Below the pieces are notes generated by a model, which searched no databases, had not been told where the DNA came from, and saw nothing but the letters and a program-made list of their open reading frames with translations. A stretch of DNA of 64,000 nucleotides from Bog-532 sp963805255 (lineage in GTDB: Bacteria; Actinomycetota; Actinomycetes; Streptosporangiales; Streptosporangiaceae), in the NCBI GenBank assembly GCA_963805255.1, contig CAWDTK010000021.1:1-64000 (forward strand), read 5' to 3'. Position numbers and translations under genes: made by a program. How positions within the stretch are numbered: position 1 is the stretch's first letter; every line of letters starts with the position of its first letter. Below are positions 24,710 to 34,401 of the stretch, one piece after another.

Positions 24710-26938
24710 TCAGGCCAGGTCGAACCGGTCGAGGTTCATCACCTTGTCCCACGCCGCGACGAAGTCGTTCACGAACTTCTCCTTCGCGTCATCGCTCGCG
24801 TAGACCTCCGCGAGCGCGCGCAGCTCGGAGTTCGACCCGAAGACGAGGTCGACACGGCTGCCGGTCCAGTTGACCTCGCCGGTGGCGGCGTCGCGCCCCT
24901 CGAACGTGTTCGCGTCCTCGGACGTCGCCTTCCACGTCGTACCCAGGTCGAGCAGGTTGACGAAGAAGTCGTTGGTCAGAGACCCGGGGGTCGTGGTGAA
25001 GACGCCGAGCGGCGACTGCTGGTAGTTCGCGCCCAGGACGCGGAGGCCACCGACGAGGACCGTCATCTCGGGGGCGCTCAGGGTCAGCAGGTTCGCCCGG
25101 TCGATCAGCAGGTACTCAGCCGGCAGCCGGTTGCCCTTCCCGAGGTAGTTGCGGAACCCGTCGGCGGTCGGCTCGAGCACGGCGAACGACTCCACGTCGG
25201 TCTGCTCCTGCGACGCGTCCGCGCGGCCCGGCGTGAAGGGGACCTCGACGTCGAAGCCCGCGTCCTTGGCGGCCTGCTCGACGGCCGCACCACCAGCGAG
25301 CACGATCAGGTCGGCGAGCGAGACCTGCTTGCCGCCGGTACGGGCGGCGTTGAAGGCCTCCTGGATCCCCTCCAGGGTGCGCAGCACCGTCGCCAGCTGG
25401 TCGGGGTTATTGACCTCCCAACCGTTCTGCGGCTCGAGGCGGACGCGCGCACCATTGGCGCCGCCGCGCTTATCGCTGCCGCGGAAGGACGAGGCCGACG
25501 CCCACGCGGTGGACACAAGCTCGGACACCGGCAGGCCCGAGGCGAGGATCTGGCCCTTGAGGGCGGCGATGTCCTCGGCGTCGATGAGCTCGTATGTCAC
25601 CGCCGGAACGGGGTCCTGCCAGATCAGCATCTCGAACGGGACCTCCGGGCCGAGGTAGCGCGCGACCGGGCCCATGTCGCGATGGGTCAGCTTGAACCAC
25701 GCGCGGGCGAAGGCGTCCGCGAACGCATCCTGGTCCGCCATGAAACGCCGCGAGATCGGCTCGTAAATCGGGTCGAACCGGAGCGAAAGGTCGGTCGTCA
25801 GCATCGTCGGGACGCGGCGCTTCGACGGGTCGTGGGCGTCGGGGACGGTACCCGCCCCGGCGCCGTCCTTCGGCTGCCACTGGTGCGCGCCGGCCGGGCT
25901 CTGGGTCAGCTCCCACTCATAACCGAAGAGGATCCGGAAGAAGCTGTTGTCCCAGGTGGTCGGCGTATCGGTCCACGTAACTTCGAGACCGCTGGTGATC
26001 GCGTCGCCGCCCTTGCCAGTACCGTACGTGCTCTTCCAGCCCAGGCCCTGCTGTTCGAGCGGGGCAGCCTCGGGATCGGGGCCGACCGCATCCGCGGGGC
26101 CTGCGCCGTGCGTCTTGCCGAAGGTGTGACCGCCCGCGATCAGGGCGACCGTCTCCTCGTCGTTCATCGCCATCCGGCGGAACGTCTCGCGGATGTCGCG
26201 AGCCGCGGCGAGCGGGTCCGGGTTGCCGTTCGGGCCCTCCGGGTTGACGTAGATAAGGCCCATCTGGACCGCGCCGAGGGGGTTCTCCAGCTCGCGGTCG
26301 CCGGTGTAGCGCTCGTCGCCGAGCCAGGTGGTCTCGGGACCCCAGTAGACGTCCTCTTCGGGCTCCCAGACGTCCTCGCGGCCGCCGCCGAAGCCGAAGG
26401 TCTTGAAGCCCATCGACTCCAGGGCGACGTTGCCGGTGAGGATCATGAGGTCGGCCCAGGAGAGCTTCTGGCCGTACTTCTTCTTGACCGGCCACAGCAG
26501 GCGGCGGGCCTTGTCGAGGCTGACGTTGTCCGGCCAGCTGTTGAGCGGCGCGAAACGCTGCTGACCGGCTCCGGCGCCGCCGCGGCCGTCGCTGATGCGG
26601 TAGGTGCCCGCGCTGTGCCACGCCATCCGGATCATGAGCGGGCCGTAGTGGCCGAAGTCAGCCGGCCACCAGTCCTGCGAGGTCGTCAGCACCTCCGCGA
26701 TGTCCTGCTTCACGGCCGTGAGGTCGAGGGTCTTGAACGCCTCGGCGTAGTTGAACTCCTCGCCCATGGGGCTGGCCACGGCGGGGTTCTTGGCGAGGAT
26801 CTTCAGGTTGAGCTTGTTCGGCCACCACTCGCGGTTGGCGTCACCCTTGGTGGGGTGCGTGAGGCCGTGCGCGACCGGACATCCCCCGCTCTCCGGGGTC
26901 GCGTCCTCGACGACTACTGGATCATGGTTCTCAGTCAT
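24710..26938 (-). CDS. katG: Catalase-peroxidase
   Basis: Bifunctional heme catalase/peroxidase, 742 aa, full length, with the family's duplicated two-domain layout. Distal Arg-Trp-His are in RMAWHSAGTYRISDGRGG and the proximal His in AGGHTFGKTHGAG. The covalent Trp-Tyr-Met adduct residues can be placed in RMAWHS, GLIYVNPEGP and RRMAMND. The C-terminal inactive domain is intact to DRFDLA*. Cytoplasmic; removes hydrogen peroxide. It follows furA by 33 bp on the same strand and is almost certainly under FurA control. Confidence 0.98.
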   Translation of the reverse strand: MTENHDPVVVEDATPESGGCPVAHGLTHPTKGDANREWWPNKLNLKILAKNPAVASPMGEEFNYAEAFKTLDLTAVKQDIAEVLTTSQDWWPADFGHYGPLMIRMAWHSAGTYRISDGRGGAGAGQQRFAPLNSWPDNVSLDKARRLLWPVKKKYGQKLSWADLMILTGNVALESMGFKTFGFGGGREDVWEPEEDVYWGPETTWLGDERYTGDRELENPLGAVQMGLIYVNPEGPNGNPDPLAAARDIRETFRRMAMNDEETVALIAGGHTFGKTHGAGPADAVGPDPEAAPLEQQGLGWKSTYGTGKGGDAITSGLEVTWTDTPTTWDNSFFRILFGYEWELTQSPAGAHQWQPKDGAGAGTVPDAHDPSKRRVPTMLTTDLSLRFDPIYEPISRRFMADQDAFADAFARAWFKLTHRDMGPVARYLGPEVPFEMLIWQDPVPAVTYELIDAEDIAALKGQILASGLPVSELVSTAWASASSFRGSDKRGGANGARVRLEPQNGWEVNNPDQLATVLRTLEGIQEAFNAARTGGKQVSLADLIVLAGGAAVEQAAKDAGFDVEVPFTPGRADASQEQTDVESFAVLEPTADGFRNYLGKGNRLPAEYLLIDRANLLTLSAPEMTVLVGGLRVLGANYQQSPLGVFTTTPGSLTNDFFVNLLDLGTTWKATSEDANTFEGRDAATGEVNWTGSRVDLVFGSNSELRALAEVYASDDAKEKFVNDFVAAWDKVMNLDRFDLA

Positions 26939-26971
26939 GGGAATCCTTCCGGGCTGGGCGGATCACGGTGC

Positions 26972-27409
26972 TCAGCAACTGCGGGCGGTGGAACAGCCGG
27001 GGCACAGGCCCCAGTAGGTGACCTCGGCCTCGCCGATCGAGAAGCCGTGGTCGTCGGACGCGGTCAGGCAGGGCGCCTCGCCGACCGCGCAGTCGACGTC
27101 AGCGACGGCACCGCACGACCGGCACACGACGTGGTGGTGGTTGTCCCCGACGCGTCCCTCGAACCGGGCCGGTCCGCCGGCCGGTTCGATGCGGCGTACG
27201 AGTCCGGCCGCGGTGAGCGCGTGGAGGGCCTCATACACGGCTTGAAGGGAGACATGGCCTACGCGATCGCGCACCCCGGAGGCGATCGCCTCGACGCCGA
27301 GGTGGTCACCGTCCCGGACGGTCTCGAGCAGTGCGACGCGGGCGGCCGTCACCCGCAGGCCGGCACCGCGCAGCTCCTCGGCGGTGGTCGGAGTCTGGGA
27401 CGCGGTCAT
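26972..27409 (-). CDS. furA: FurA-type peroxide/iron repressor
   Basis: Fur-family regulator next to katG. The 145-aa product starts MTASQTPTTAEELRGAGLRV; this ATG (27407-27409) follows a GGAGG and is chosen over a start 25 codons upstream because that extension is not Fur-like. Winged helix in the N-terminal half (VTAARVALLETV...SLQAVYEALHAL), metal-binding and dimerisation part with DNHHHVVCRSCG and a C-terminal CPGC. It probably represses its own gene and katG when reduced and metal-loaded, as in mycobacteria. Confidence 0.93.
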   Translation of the reverse strand: MTASQTPTTAEELRGAGLRVTAARVALLETVRDGDHLGVEAIASGVRDRVGHVSLQAVYEALHALTAAGLVRRIEPAGGPARFEGRVGDNHHHVVCRSCGAVADVDCAVGEAPCLTASDDHGFSIGEAEVTYWGLCPGCSTARSC

Positions 27410-27669
27410 GGCGCCAAACTTACCTCCAAAAATGCGAACGATACAAGACAACGAATGGTTCAGGTCTAGTGCCGCGTCAGGCAACGTCTGCCCGACTGCA
27501 CGCGGCTGGAAAAGGGAAATATCAACGGCGTGTCCGGAGATGTCCTCAATGCGATAGCCCGCTGCGTTTGCGCCCGAGATCGCCGGGTAGCGGGTGGTGT
27601 GCGAAGGCGGGGCGAGAGCACCGGTCCATGGGGAAGCAATGGGAGACGATCTTGGCGAATGAGTCTGGA
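27410..27669. promoter_or_regulatory. furA upstream region up to the IS1380 element
   Basis: 260 bp. The A/T-rich part at about 27415-27460 (minus-strand TTGTATCGTTCGCATTTTTG) directly before furA is the probable promoter/operator. The rest carries no gene I can support. Confidence 0.45.
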
Positions 27670-29394
27670 CCTAAGCCTCGATCCACCGACCCATTCTGGT
27701 AGATCGTTTTCGCTTCGATTCCTGCGCGAGGAGTTTTCCGGGGTGAATCGGGGCGCGGGTGTCCTGCCGCTCGCCTTGCCTGCGGCTTGTCCGGGGTTCC
27801 TGGCTGGGGGCCGGGGTTCGGGTGGCCGTTGCGGCCGTCGGGGTGCGGACCGGTCGGGGCTGGTCAGGCCGCTGCGGCGGGCGGGCCGCAGGCGGTGGCG
27901 AGCAGGTTGCGCCATTCCTGCTCGCGGTGCCAGCCTTCGGGCAGGTGCAGCGTGAGGTGGCCGCGTCCGTGCCGGGCGGTGCGGCCGGCGACGGCGATCA
28001 GGTCTCGGCGGATGGTCGCGGCCCGGGCCTTCGCGAAGGGCAGGGATGCCAGGGCGCCGGCGGCGCGGACCAGGTTGTGCGCCATGGCCGCGATCGCCAG
28101 CCACGCGGCGTTCGCGGCGAACTTCCCCGATGGCAGGTGAGCCAGCGGCCCGCTGGTGACGTCGGCGAATACCTGCTCCACGACCGCGTGGTCACGGTGC
28201 TGCCCCTCGGCCTGGACGAGCTCGAACGGGGAATCGGTGAACACCGCGTGGTACCGCCAGACCGGGAACAGCTCGTCCTGCCCGGCGGCCGCCTTCTTGT
28301 TCAGGTCCCGGACCCGGCGGACGACCAGCCTGGCGGTGACCGCCTGGCCCTTCTTCGACGCGAACGCCGTGTAAGGGACTTCGGCGACCTCGGCGTCTGA
28401 GATCCAGGCGTCCAGCTGGTCGTCCCAGACCGCGCGCGGGTACTTGATGGCGGTCCAGGCGTCGCCGGGGATGGCGGCGATCGCGGCGCGGATGCTCGTA
28501 TTCATGGGGACGGTGACGGAGAACCGGGCGCGCTGGGCGCGGACCGCGCCGATCACCGCGGCGTTGTAATAGGCCGAGTCCATCCGGACCACGATCGTCC
28601 CGGTGCACCCGCAGTCCCGGGCAGTGCCGATGGCGCGGGCGGCCAGGCTGGCCGCGCCCCGCGCGGAGGCGGCGCTGCCGCCGCGCAGCCTGGTCGCGGC
28701 GATCACCGGCGCCGACAGCGGCGTGCTGACCACCGCGGCCAGCGCGTTCAGGCCCCGGACCAGCAGCGACTTGCCCTGGATTTTGGTGTGGCCGAACTTC
28801 GCGCCCTGCTTCTTGTGCCCGTAGACCCGTTTCTGCATCGAGTCGATGTCAATGAACGCCAGGGTGCCCGCGCCGGGCAGCAGCGGCGCCTGCCCGGCCA
28901 GCGCGATCAGGAACTCCCGGCCCGCCTTCTCCAGCTGGCTGACGTTTCCCCAGGTATAGCAGCGCAGGTGCGAGCCCAGCGTGGACGGTGCCCGGATGCC
29001 GCCGAACAGTGTGCCCATCGCGCCGTGCCGCAGCAGGTCCATGTCATCGATCGAATCGGCGCCCGCGGCCATCCCGGCGGCCAGGCACGCGACCTTCAGG
29101 TGCGCGTTGACCCCGCAGTCCCCGCCCGGCCGGACGTGCTCCGCCACCAGGCCGGCGAGCCCGGCGCGCTCAGCGAGGGCCATCACCGGGACCAGGCCGG
29201 AGTGCGACACGAGATTAGGGTCGTCGAACGATGCGTGCGTCTTCGCCAGGCTATGCAACAATCGCACTTGCAGGGTGTCCTCTCGAACCGGTACTGGAAG
29301 CTTCACTAACTCCCATTGTCCCAGTTCAGAGGGCACCTTTCATGTTGCCACGGCCCGAAAACACCCTAATTTGGTCGGTGGATCGGGGCTAAGG
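27670..29394. mobile_element. IS1380-family insertion sequence (first copy)
   Basis: About 1725 bp bounded by imperfect inverted repeats: the left end (27670-27691) and right end (29373-29394) match at 20 of 22 positions, sharing CGATCCACCGACC. One transposase gene fills it. The right end lies at the 5' end of a truncated CsbD gene. I could not define the target duplication with confidence. Confidence 0.85.
27864..29336 (-). CDS. IS1380-family transposase
   Basis: 490 aa DDE transposase. Characteristic start region LVSHSGLVPVMALAERAGL, Asp in FIDIDSMQKRVYGHKKQGA, second Asp in VVRMDSAYYN and the C-terminal HRDHAVVEQVFADV and LAAMAHNLVRA-like helices (AIAAMAHNLVRAAG). It is full length without frameshift, so the element may be active. 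Translation may start downstream of the first Met, since family members often begin near QVRLLHSLAK. Confidence 0.93.
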   Translation of the reverse strand: MPSELGQWELVKLPVPVREDTLQVRLLHSLAKTHASFDDPNLVSHSGLVPVMALAERAGLAGLVAEHVRPGGDCGVNAHLKVACLAAGMAAGADSIDDMDLLRHGAMGTLFGGIRAPSTLGSHLRCYTWGNVSQLEKAGREFLIALAGQAPLLPGAGTLAFIDIDSMQKRVYGHKKQGAKFGHTKIQGKSLLVRGLNALAAVVSTPLSAPVIAATRLRGGSAASARGAASLAARAIGTARDCGCTGTIVVRMDSAYYNAAVIGAVRAQRARFSVTVPMNTSIRAAIAAIPGDAWTAIKYPRAVWDDQLDAWISDAEVAEVPYTAFASKKGQAVTARLVVRRVRDLNKKAAAGQDELFPVWRYHAVFTDSPFELVQAEGQHRDHAVVEQVFADVTSGPLAHLPSGKFAANAAWLAIAAMAHNLVRAAGALASLPFAKARAATIRRDLIAVAGRTARHGRGHLTLHLPEGWHREQEWRNLLATACGPPAAAA

Positions 29395-29408
29395 CAGGCG
29401 CCGAAGGC

Positions 29409-29603
29409 GTGGTGGAGGACGTCAAGGGCAGGGCCAAGGAAGCGGCCGGGGCCGTCAGCGGGAACGAGTCGCTGAAGCAGGAAGGCGAGGCCCAGCAGGA
29501 CAAGGCCGCCGCGCAGCGTGACGTGGCTGCCAAGGAGGCCGCGGCGGAGAAGGCCCGGGCGGAAGCGAGCGCGGCCGAAACAGAGCAGCGCTCGCATCAG
29601 TAG
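29409..29603 (+). pseudogene. CsbD-family stress protein, 5' end removed by the IS
   Basis: VVEDVKGRAKEAAGAVSGNE and the Lys/Glu/Ala-rich helix after it are diagnostic for the small CsbD/microaggregate-binding family. Upstream codons (GAEG) continue in frame to 29394, exactly at the IS right end, so the usual start MxxxDKA... has been lost. A GTG at 29409 could still give a 64-aa product but has no good Shine-Dalgarno. The left flank of the IS does not carry the missing start, so insertion was followed by deletion or rearrangement. Confidence 0.7.
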
Positions 29604-30309
29604 CGGCCTGAGCTGAGCAGAGGCTCTCGGACCCCGCCGGGGACCGGGAGCTTCTCGCTGCAGCCAGCCGCCGCCACGGCGTGTCCCCACCAGCGAGCCA
29701 AGTCCGCCCAGCAAGCAGCGATAGGGTCCAGCCGGGGTTGCCTTCGAGAAGTCACGGATGGTGCGGCTGGCATTCTGCACAGTTATCTCGTATGACATAT
29801 CGAGGCGTTCGAAGAATTCCGTGCGGGCGAGCAGGCTGCACAGCAATTCGGGCTCAGCCTGCAACTGGATGTCGTGCGTGATACGCAACTTCGGACGGAT
29901 CGTCCGGGCGCGCAGGCAAGCCCCTGTAGCGGGTAGCAGCGTGTTGTTGCCGTCGGAGAACTGCCCTGCGGGTCTATGAACAGGGGCGCAATGCAGTCTG
30001 TCCCGGGCGCAATGCAGTCTGTCCCAGGCCATTGCATGAGATGATGGTGCACTGGTTTCGTGACCCCGGTGTGATGCAACGATGGCAGCCTGGGCTGGAT
30101 TGGATCTGAACCTGAAGCCGCCCGGGCGCTGACACCACTGGAGGGCCCGGGCACGCTGCCGGGCGCTGCATGCTGCACGCCAGTCGCACAGCATGCAGCG
30201 GGACAGAGAAACCCCTCCGTCGAACCGGCGCCGATAGCGACGCGCAATCCAACCTCAACACACTGATGTGGTATTTCTCGCGACTAAATGCGCGACAGGA
30301 GAGGAAGAG
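29604..30309. other. Intergenic region with a possible decayed gene and a 21-bp direct repeat
   Basis: About 700 bp without an intact gene. On the minus strand at about 29739-29957 one frame reads like protein (QLQAEPELLCSLLARTEFFE, then RLDMSYEITVQNASRTIRDF) but has no recognisable family, start or end. A 21-bp sequence with core GCGCAATGCAGTCTGTCCC is repeated twice at about 29987-30028. Confidence 0.45.
29987..30028. repeat. 21-bp direct repeat, two copies
   Basis: Two adjacent copies of a GGCGCAATGCAGTCTGTCCC-type unit differing at one or two bases. Confidence 0.8.
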
Positions 30310-30579
30310 ATGCACAGCACGAAGTTCATTTACGGGCTCGCCGCCGCGGCGGTCACTGCCGCAGCGATCACTGGATGCAGCTCCAGCACGCCGTCGGTCA
30401 CGCCGACGCACATCCCCACGGTCAAGCCGACGCACATCCCCACGGTCAAGCCGACGCACATCCCCACGGTCAAGCCGACGCACATCCCCACGGTCAAGCC
30501 GACGCACATCCCCACGGTCAAGCCGACGCACATCCCCACGGTCAAGCCGACGCACATCCCCACGGTCAAGCCGACCTAG
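30310..30579 (+). CDS. Small lipoprotein built of 8-residue PTHIPTVK repeats
   Basis: 89 aa from ATG 30310, which follows a strong AGGAGAGGAAG Shine-Dalgarno. Signal peptide MHSTKFIYGLAAAAVTAAAI with lipobox AITGC, then SSSTPSVT and seven tandem copies of PTHIPTVK to the stop. The mature protein would be a Pro/Thr/His/Lys repeat tail tethered to the membrane; a stalk, cell-wall-binding or metal-binding role is conceivable but unproven. An earlier in-frame start at 30268 adds 14 non-signal-like residues and is not preferred. Confidence 0.75.
   Translation: MHSTKFIYGLAAAAVTAAAITGCSSSTPSVTPTHIPTVKPTHIPTVKPTHIPTVKPTHIPTVKPTHIPTVKPTHIPTVKPTHIPTVKPT
30411..30578. repeat. 24-bp tandem repeat, seven copies
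   Basis: Seven identical or nearly identical units with core CACATCCCCACGGTCAAGCC, encoding the lipoprotein tail. Near-identity of copies suggests recent expansion. Confidence 0.97.
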
Positions 30580-31155
30580 GCTTCAGAGCCTGCAGATCAT
30601 TGACGAGCCGTCTTGCCGACCGGGGTGATGGAGGGCATGGCGGAATGGCAAGCCCGGCGGCTGGATTTGGTGTATCCGGTATCCTCTGGGGGTCCAGACC
30701 ATTAGGAAGGACAGGAATCTGCTTCGATAATGCCGTATCGGAATCGTTCTTCGCGACGTATAAGAAAGAGCTGATCCACACCTGCCCGTGGCCGATGCTC
30801 GCGAACCTCGAAAAGGGAGACGTCTGACTGGATCGGGAGCATCTAGTGATCACATCCCCGCCGTACTATGGCATGCGTGGAGTGTTCCCGCTTTTTTGGG
30901 CACCGGATTAGGCTGCCAATTGGCCGAATCGCCATGATCACCAGCGGGGGTATTCCCGGCGCGATCAGTGTCATCGGGGTGCAGCAGGCCCTGCTGCGGT
31001 CGGCAGGCGTTCCGTACCCCGGCCGTGCACTCGCGCACAGGGGGGGACGGCACAGCGGGGACGTTGGCGCGTGGGCGAAGCCGCCGCACCAGGCCGCGCA
31101 CGTAGTGGACGCTGCGGGCGGACGTGAGGCGCAGGGTCAGGTCAAGGATCGATCG
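30580..31155. other. Region with IS3 remnant, otherwise no gene
   Basis: Apart from the IS3-family fragment at 30696-30827 I see no supportable gene. The frames here change phase and lack starts. Confidence 0.5.
30696..30827 (+). pseudogene. IS3-family transposase (OrfB) fragment
   Basis: 43 residues, GICFDNAVSESFFATYKKEL then IHTCPWP, match the DDE region near the third catalytic Glu of IS3-type OrfB integrases. Both sides of the gene are missing. Confidence 0.8.
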
Positions 31156-31199
31156 GTGGCGGCTGGGACTCGTACCCAGGACCGGCGGATTATGAGTCC
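31156..31199 (-). repeat. tRNA(CAT) 3'-half fragment, attachment-site scar 1
   Basis: Partial copy of the 3' half of the tRNA at 62229-62302, from the anticodon loop (GGCGGATTATGAG on the plus strand) to the acceptor end. It carries a deletion in the acceptor part and a T-arm base-pair change shared with scar 2. Same orientation as the tRNA. Confidence 0.75.
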
Positions 31200-31676
31200 C
31201 AGCCAGCCACTGACTGGCGTCAAGCGTGCTGACCTGCACAGACGCAGATAGAAGTGACCATGGTCAGCGCGATTTGGGCACGTATTTGGCATATTGCGAC
31301 GCGTTGTCGCACGTAATGAGTGAGTACGTCGAAGGAGGCTGGCTGATGCCAGGGACGTAATCCGGGCAGTGCCCATAGCCCGTCCCCGCCCTGATGCGCG
31401 TGGCAGCGTCCTGCCCTGCCGGGTGCAAAGCTCAGGGAAAAGCCCGAGGGTCCCGTTCCGCCGGGGGCCACAGGCGAGGGGAAGGCTGGCTGGGGTGAAC
31501 GACAGTGAACCTTTGCTGATGCCTCGTGAGATACACATCCTGGGGCGGGTCGTAGTCCAGGGTGACAGGGGCTGGCCGCTGAGAAGCGGCAGGCGGCGGC
31601 CGGGGACATGCATCGGTCGTGCGGGCACCGCCGCCCCCGGGGTATAGAAGGCACCCGATCCAGCCGTAACTCATGC
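31200..31676. other. Region between scar 1 and the group II intron, no gene found
   Basis: About 480 bp. No reading frame looks like a real protein. Part of it may belong to the intron 5' flank. Confidence 0.4.
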
Positions 31677-32939
31677 GTGCGGAACACGGAAACCGTGCGC
31701 CACGAGGCGCTTGTGACCGTGTGGAGGTGAAACGACTTCACCGTCAGGTCGTCGCAGCGGCCTGATTGAAGCTGAGGGCAGCCTGGTCCGGGAGACGCCG
31801 GGGAGGGCGGGAAGCAGCCCTGACAAAGCCGGGACGTATCGGTACTGCCAGATGGTGCGGGTCCGGCAAGCGAGACGAGAAGGTGCACGCGAGAAATCAG
31901 TGTTAAAGCACCCGTAAGCGTTTCACCGGCTCAAATCTGGCGGATATGGGCCGGGATGCAGTGCGTGACCTTCACCTGTGTGTGGGTGGGGGTCAACTCT
32001 GAAGCCGGTTGGTTTTGCCGGCCACGAGGCCACGGTGAAGGACTGCGGCGTAACCGTGGCGATGCTGCCGGGGCAGGAGCTGGACGCCTAACCCGTCGAA
32101 CGGTCGCAAGGTGAACGTGGGAACCGCCTATGGCCGCCCTCCCTGCCGGGCTTCCAGCCCGGTCGGTGGGCAGGCTCGTCGTCGGCTGATGGTCATGGGT
32201 GGGGCGGAGGCTCCGTAGTAGTCGCGGGCGTAGCGACCCGTCATGGGGGCCGGGAGAACCGGCCGCAGGGCGAAGGGGGCCAGCAAGTCGGGCAGTGATG
32301 GAGGCTGGAATGCTCGGAGGCCGTTGGTGAATACCGGTGAGCCGGTGCCTGGGCTGTATACAGCTGAGCGCCGGGTACGAGAGATCCAGGCCAAGCTGCA
32401 CCGATGGGCCAGTGATGATCCTCATCGCCGGTTTGATGATCTGCACAACCTTGTCTGTGATCCCGCGTTCGTGTTGGTGGCGTGGGATCGGGTGCGGCAC
32501 AATAAGGGCGCCCGCTCGGCCGGGGTCGATGGCAGGACCGCTTACGCAATCGAGGCCGAGATCGGGGTGGAGGTGTTCTGCGACCGGCTGCGACAGCGGT
32601 TGAAGACCCGGACGTTCCGGCCGGTGGCGGTGCGGGAGCGGATGATTCCCAAGGCGGACGGTAAGAAGCGTCGTCTGGGGATCGCGACCGTGTCCGACCG
32701 GGTGGTCCAGGCGCAATGCCATGGGCTTTAGGCATTTGGGTGTTTTTCGGCGGGCGGTGCGGGCCTGCTGGTTTTGGTTACGGCGTGTAGTTTCCGGTCT
32801 GGGGCATGCTGAGGGCCGGCGTAGTAATAGGACAACGCGCTAGAGGCCGTTGTGGAGCGGGGATGTGGCTGATGCAGGAACGTCCTCCTGGTGCGGTAGT
32901 ACGGGCTTGGTGTCCCAAACGCAGCGAGGAGGACGTTCT

Positions 32940-34361
32940 GTGGGTAAGGGTAGCGGCAGCGGCATGACGCGGGGTGACCGGAGGCGGAACGCCCGGCGGG
33001 AGCGGCTGCGTGGGCTGCTGCCGCGTGACGGCGCGGTGATCGGGATCGATCTGGCCGAGGATAAGCAGGCGATCGCGGTGATCGATCATGATGTCCGGGT
33101 GATCGCGCGGAAGACGGTACGGGTGAAGGCGTTCCGGCTGGGTGAGGCACTGGACTGGGCAGCTGGGCAGGCGCGGGCGAAGGGGTTCGTGCACGTGACG
33201 GTGGCGTGCGAGCCGACCGGGCCGCGCTGGATGCAGGTGCAGCGGCTGTGCGCGGAGCGGGGCCTGCCGCTGGTGTGCATCCAGCCGCTGATGTCCCATA
33301 TTGCCCGTGAGCAGCAGGACTATACGACACACAAGACTGATGAGTCCGATTGCGTGATGATCGCCCGGCTGGCGGTCGAGCTGCACTGTTATATCCCGGA
33401 GGAGCTCGATGAGACGTGGGCGCACCTGCGGCAGCTGGGCCGGCGCCGGGCGCAGCTGGTCACCGCAGCGACCGCGTCGGCGCACCGGATCCAGGACTTC
33501 TTGTCCGTCGCGTGGCCTGCCGTGATGGAGACGTGCGCCCAGCCGCTGCTGTCCAGGACCTGGCTGGCGGCCCTGCAGGTGGTCACCAGCCGGTGCGGCG
33601 GGCAGCCGGGCAGGCTGGCCGAGATGGGCGAGGAGGCGTTCACCGCCCTGGTCCGCGGCGCGGCCGGTGACTGGGGCGCCTGCAAGGCCTGGGGCCCGAT
33701 CTGCCGCCGGATCTTCGCCGCGCTGACCGACACCGAGGGAGTAGTCGCCTGGTCCCGGCGCGGGCTACTGCGCCGGGTCGCTGACGAGCTGGGCGACCTG
33801 CAGCGCACCCGCGCCCAGCTGCGCGCCGTGGAGGCTGACATGGCGGCCGTGCTCGACGAGCTCGGCCTGTCCCGGCTGGCGGGCATTCCCGCCTTGACTG
33901 CGGTCGGCGCGGCGGCGATCCTGGCCGAGACCGGTGACCCGCACCGGTATGACAGCTCATCCTCGCTGGTCAAGCACGCCGGGCTGTCCCCCTCTGACAA
34001 CGCGTCCGGCACCTTCCTGGGCGAGGCGCACATCTCCCGCCGGGGACGGCCGGGCCTGCGGCTGGCCGTCTGGCGCATGGTATGGCCGATGCTCCAGTTC
34101 AACCCCGTGATGGCCGCCAAGTACCAGGCGATGACCCGGGCCGCCGGCGACCCCGCAGAGCACGCCGCCGCCGGCACCCGGCAGGCCAGCGCGGCGGCCG
34201 CCGCAGCACGGGCGCGGCGCGCCAAGGCCCGTGTCGCCTGCGCCGCCTCGCTGCTGCGCTGGATCTACTCCATGATCGTCCACGGCACCAGCTGGGATGC
34301 TGCCGTCGCCGCCGGCGAGACCGCCCGCCAGCACGCCCCCCGCCCGGCGGAGGCTGCCTGA
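32940..34361 (+). CDS. IS110-family transposase (DEDD type)
   Basis: 473 aa from GTG 32940, preceded by GAGGAGG at about 8 bp. N-terminal DEDD RuvC-like domain: VIGIDLAEDKQAIAV, VACEPTGPRWM, THKTDESDCVMIARL. C-terminal transposase_20 domain: LAGIPALTAVGAAAILAETG, KHAGLSPSDN and ISRRGRPGLRLAVWRM with the serine region. Elements of this family recombine with the help of a bridge RNA encoded in their noncoding part. An inverted repeat (ACGTCCTCCT...AGGAGGACGT, 32880-32935) lies just upstream of the start. Confidence 0.93.
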   Translation: MGKGSGSGMTRGDRRRNARRERLRGLLPRDGAVIGIDLAEDKQAIAVIDHDVRVIARKTVRVKAFRLGEALDWAAGQARAKGFVHVTVACEPTGPRWMQVQRLCAERGLPLVCIQPLMSHIAREQQDYTTHKTDESDCVMIARLAVELHCYIPEELDETWAHLRQLGRRRAQLVTAATASAHRIQDFLSVAWPAVMETCAQPLLSRTWLAALQVVTSRCGGQPGRLAEMGEEAFTALVRGAAGDWGACKAWGPICRRIFAALTDTEGVVAWSRRGLLRRVADELGDLQRTRAQLRAVEADMAAVLDELGLSRLAGIPALTAVGAAAILAETGDPHRYDSSSSLVKHAGLSPSDNASGTFLGEAHISRRGRPGLRLAVWRMVWPMLQFNPVMAAKYQAMTRAAGDPAEHAAAGTRQASAAAAAARARRAKARVACAASLLRWIYSMIVHGTSWDAAVAAGETARQHAPRPAEAA

Positions 34362-34401
34362 CCAGCGATACCGCCTCGATCCAGCATCGGCGCCCCGAAG
34401 A

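Noticed and set aside
32243..32731. A short complete RT-like protein
   Set aside because: The last six codons and stop belong to the IS4 inverted repeat; the RT continues in frame after the insertion.
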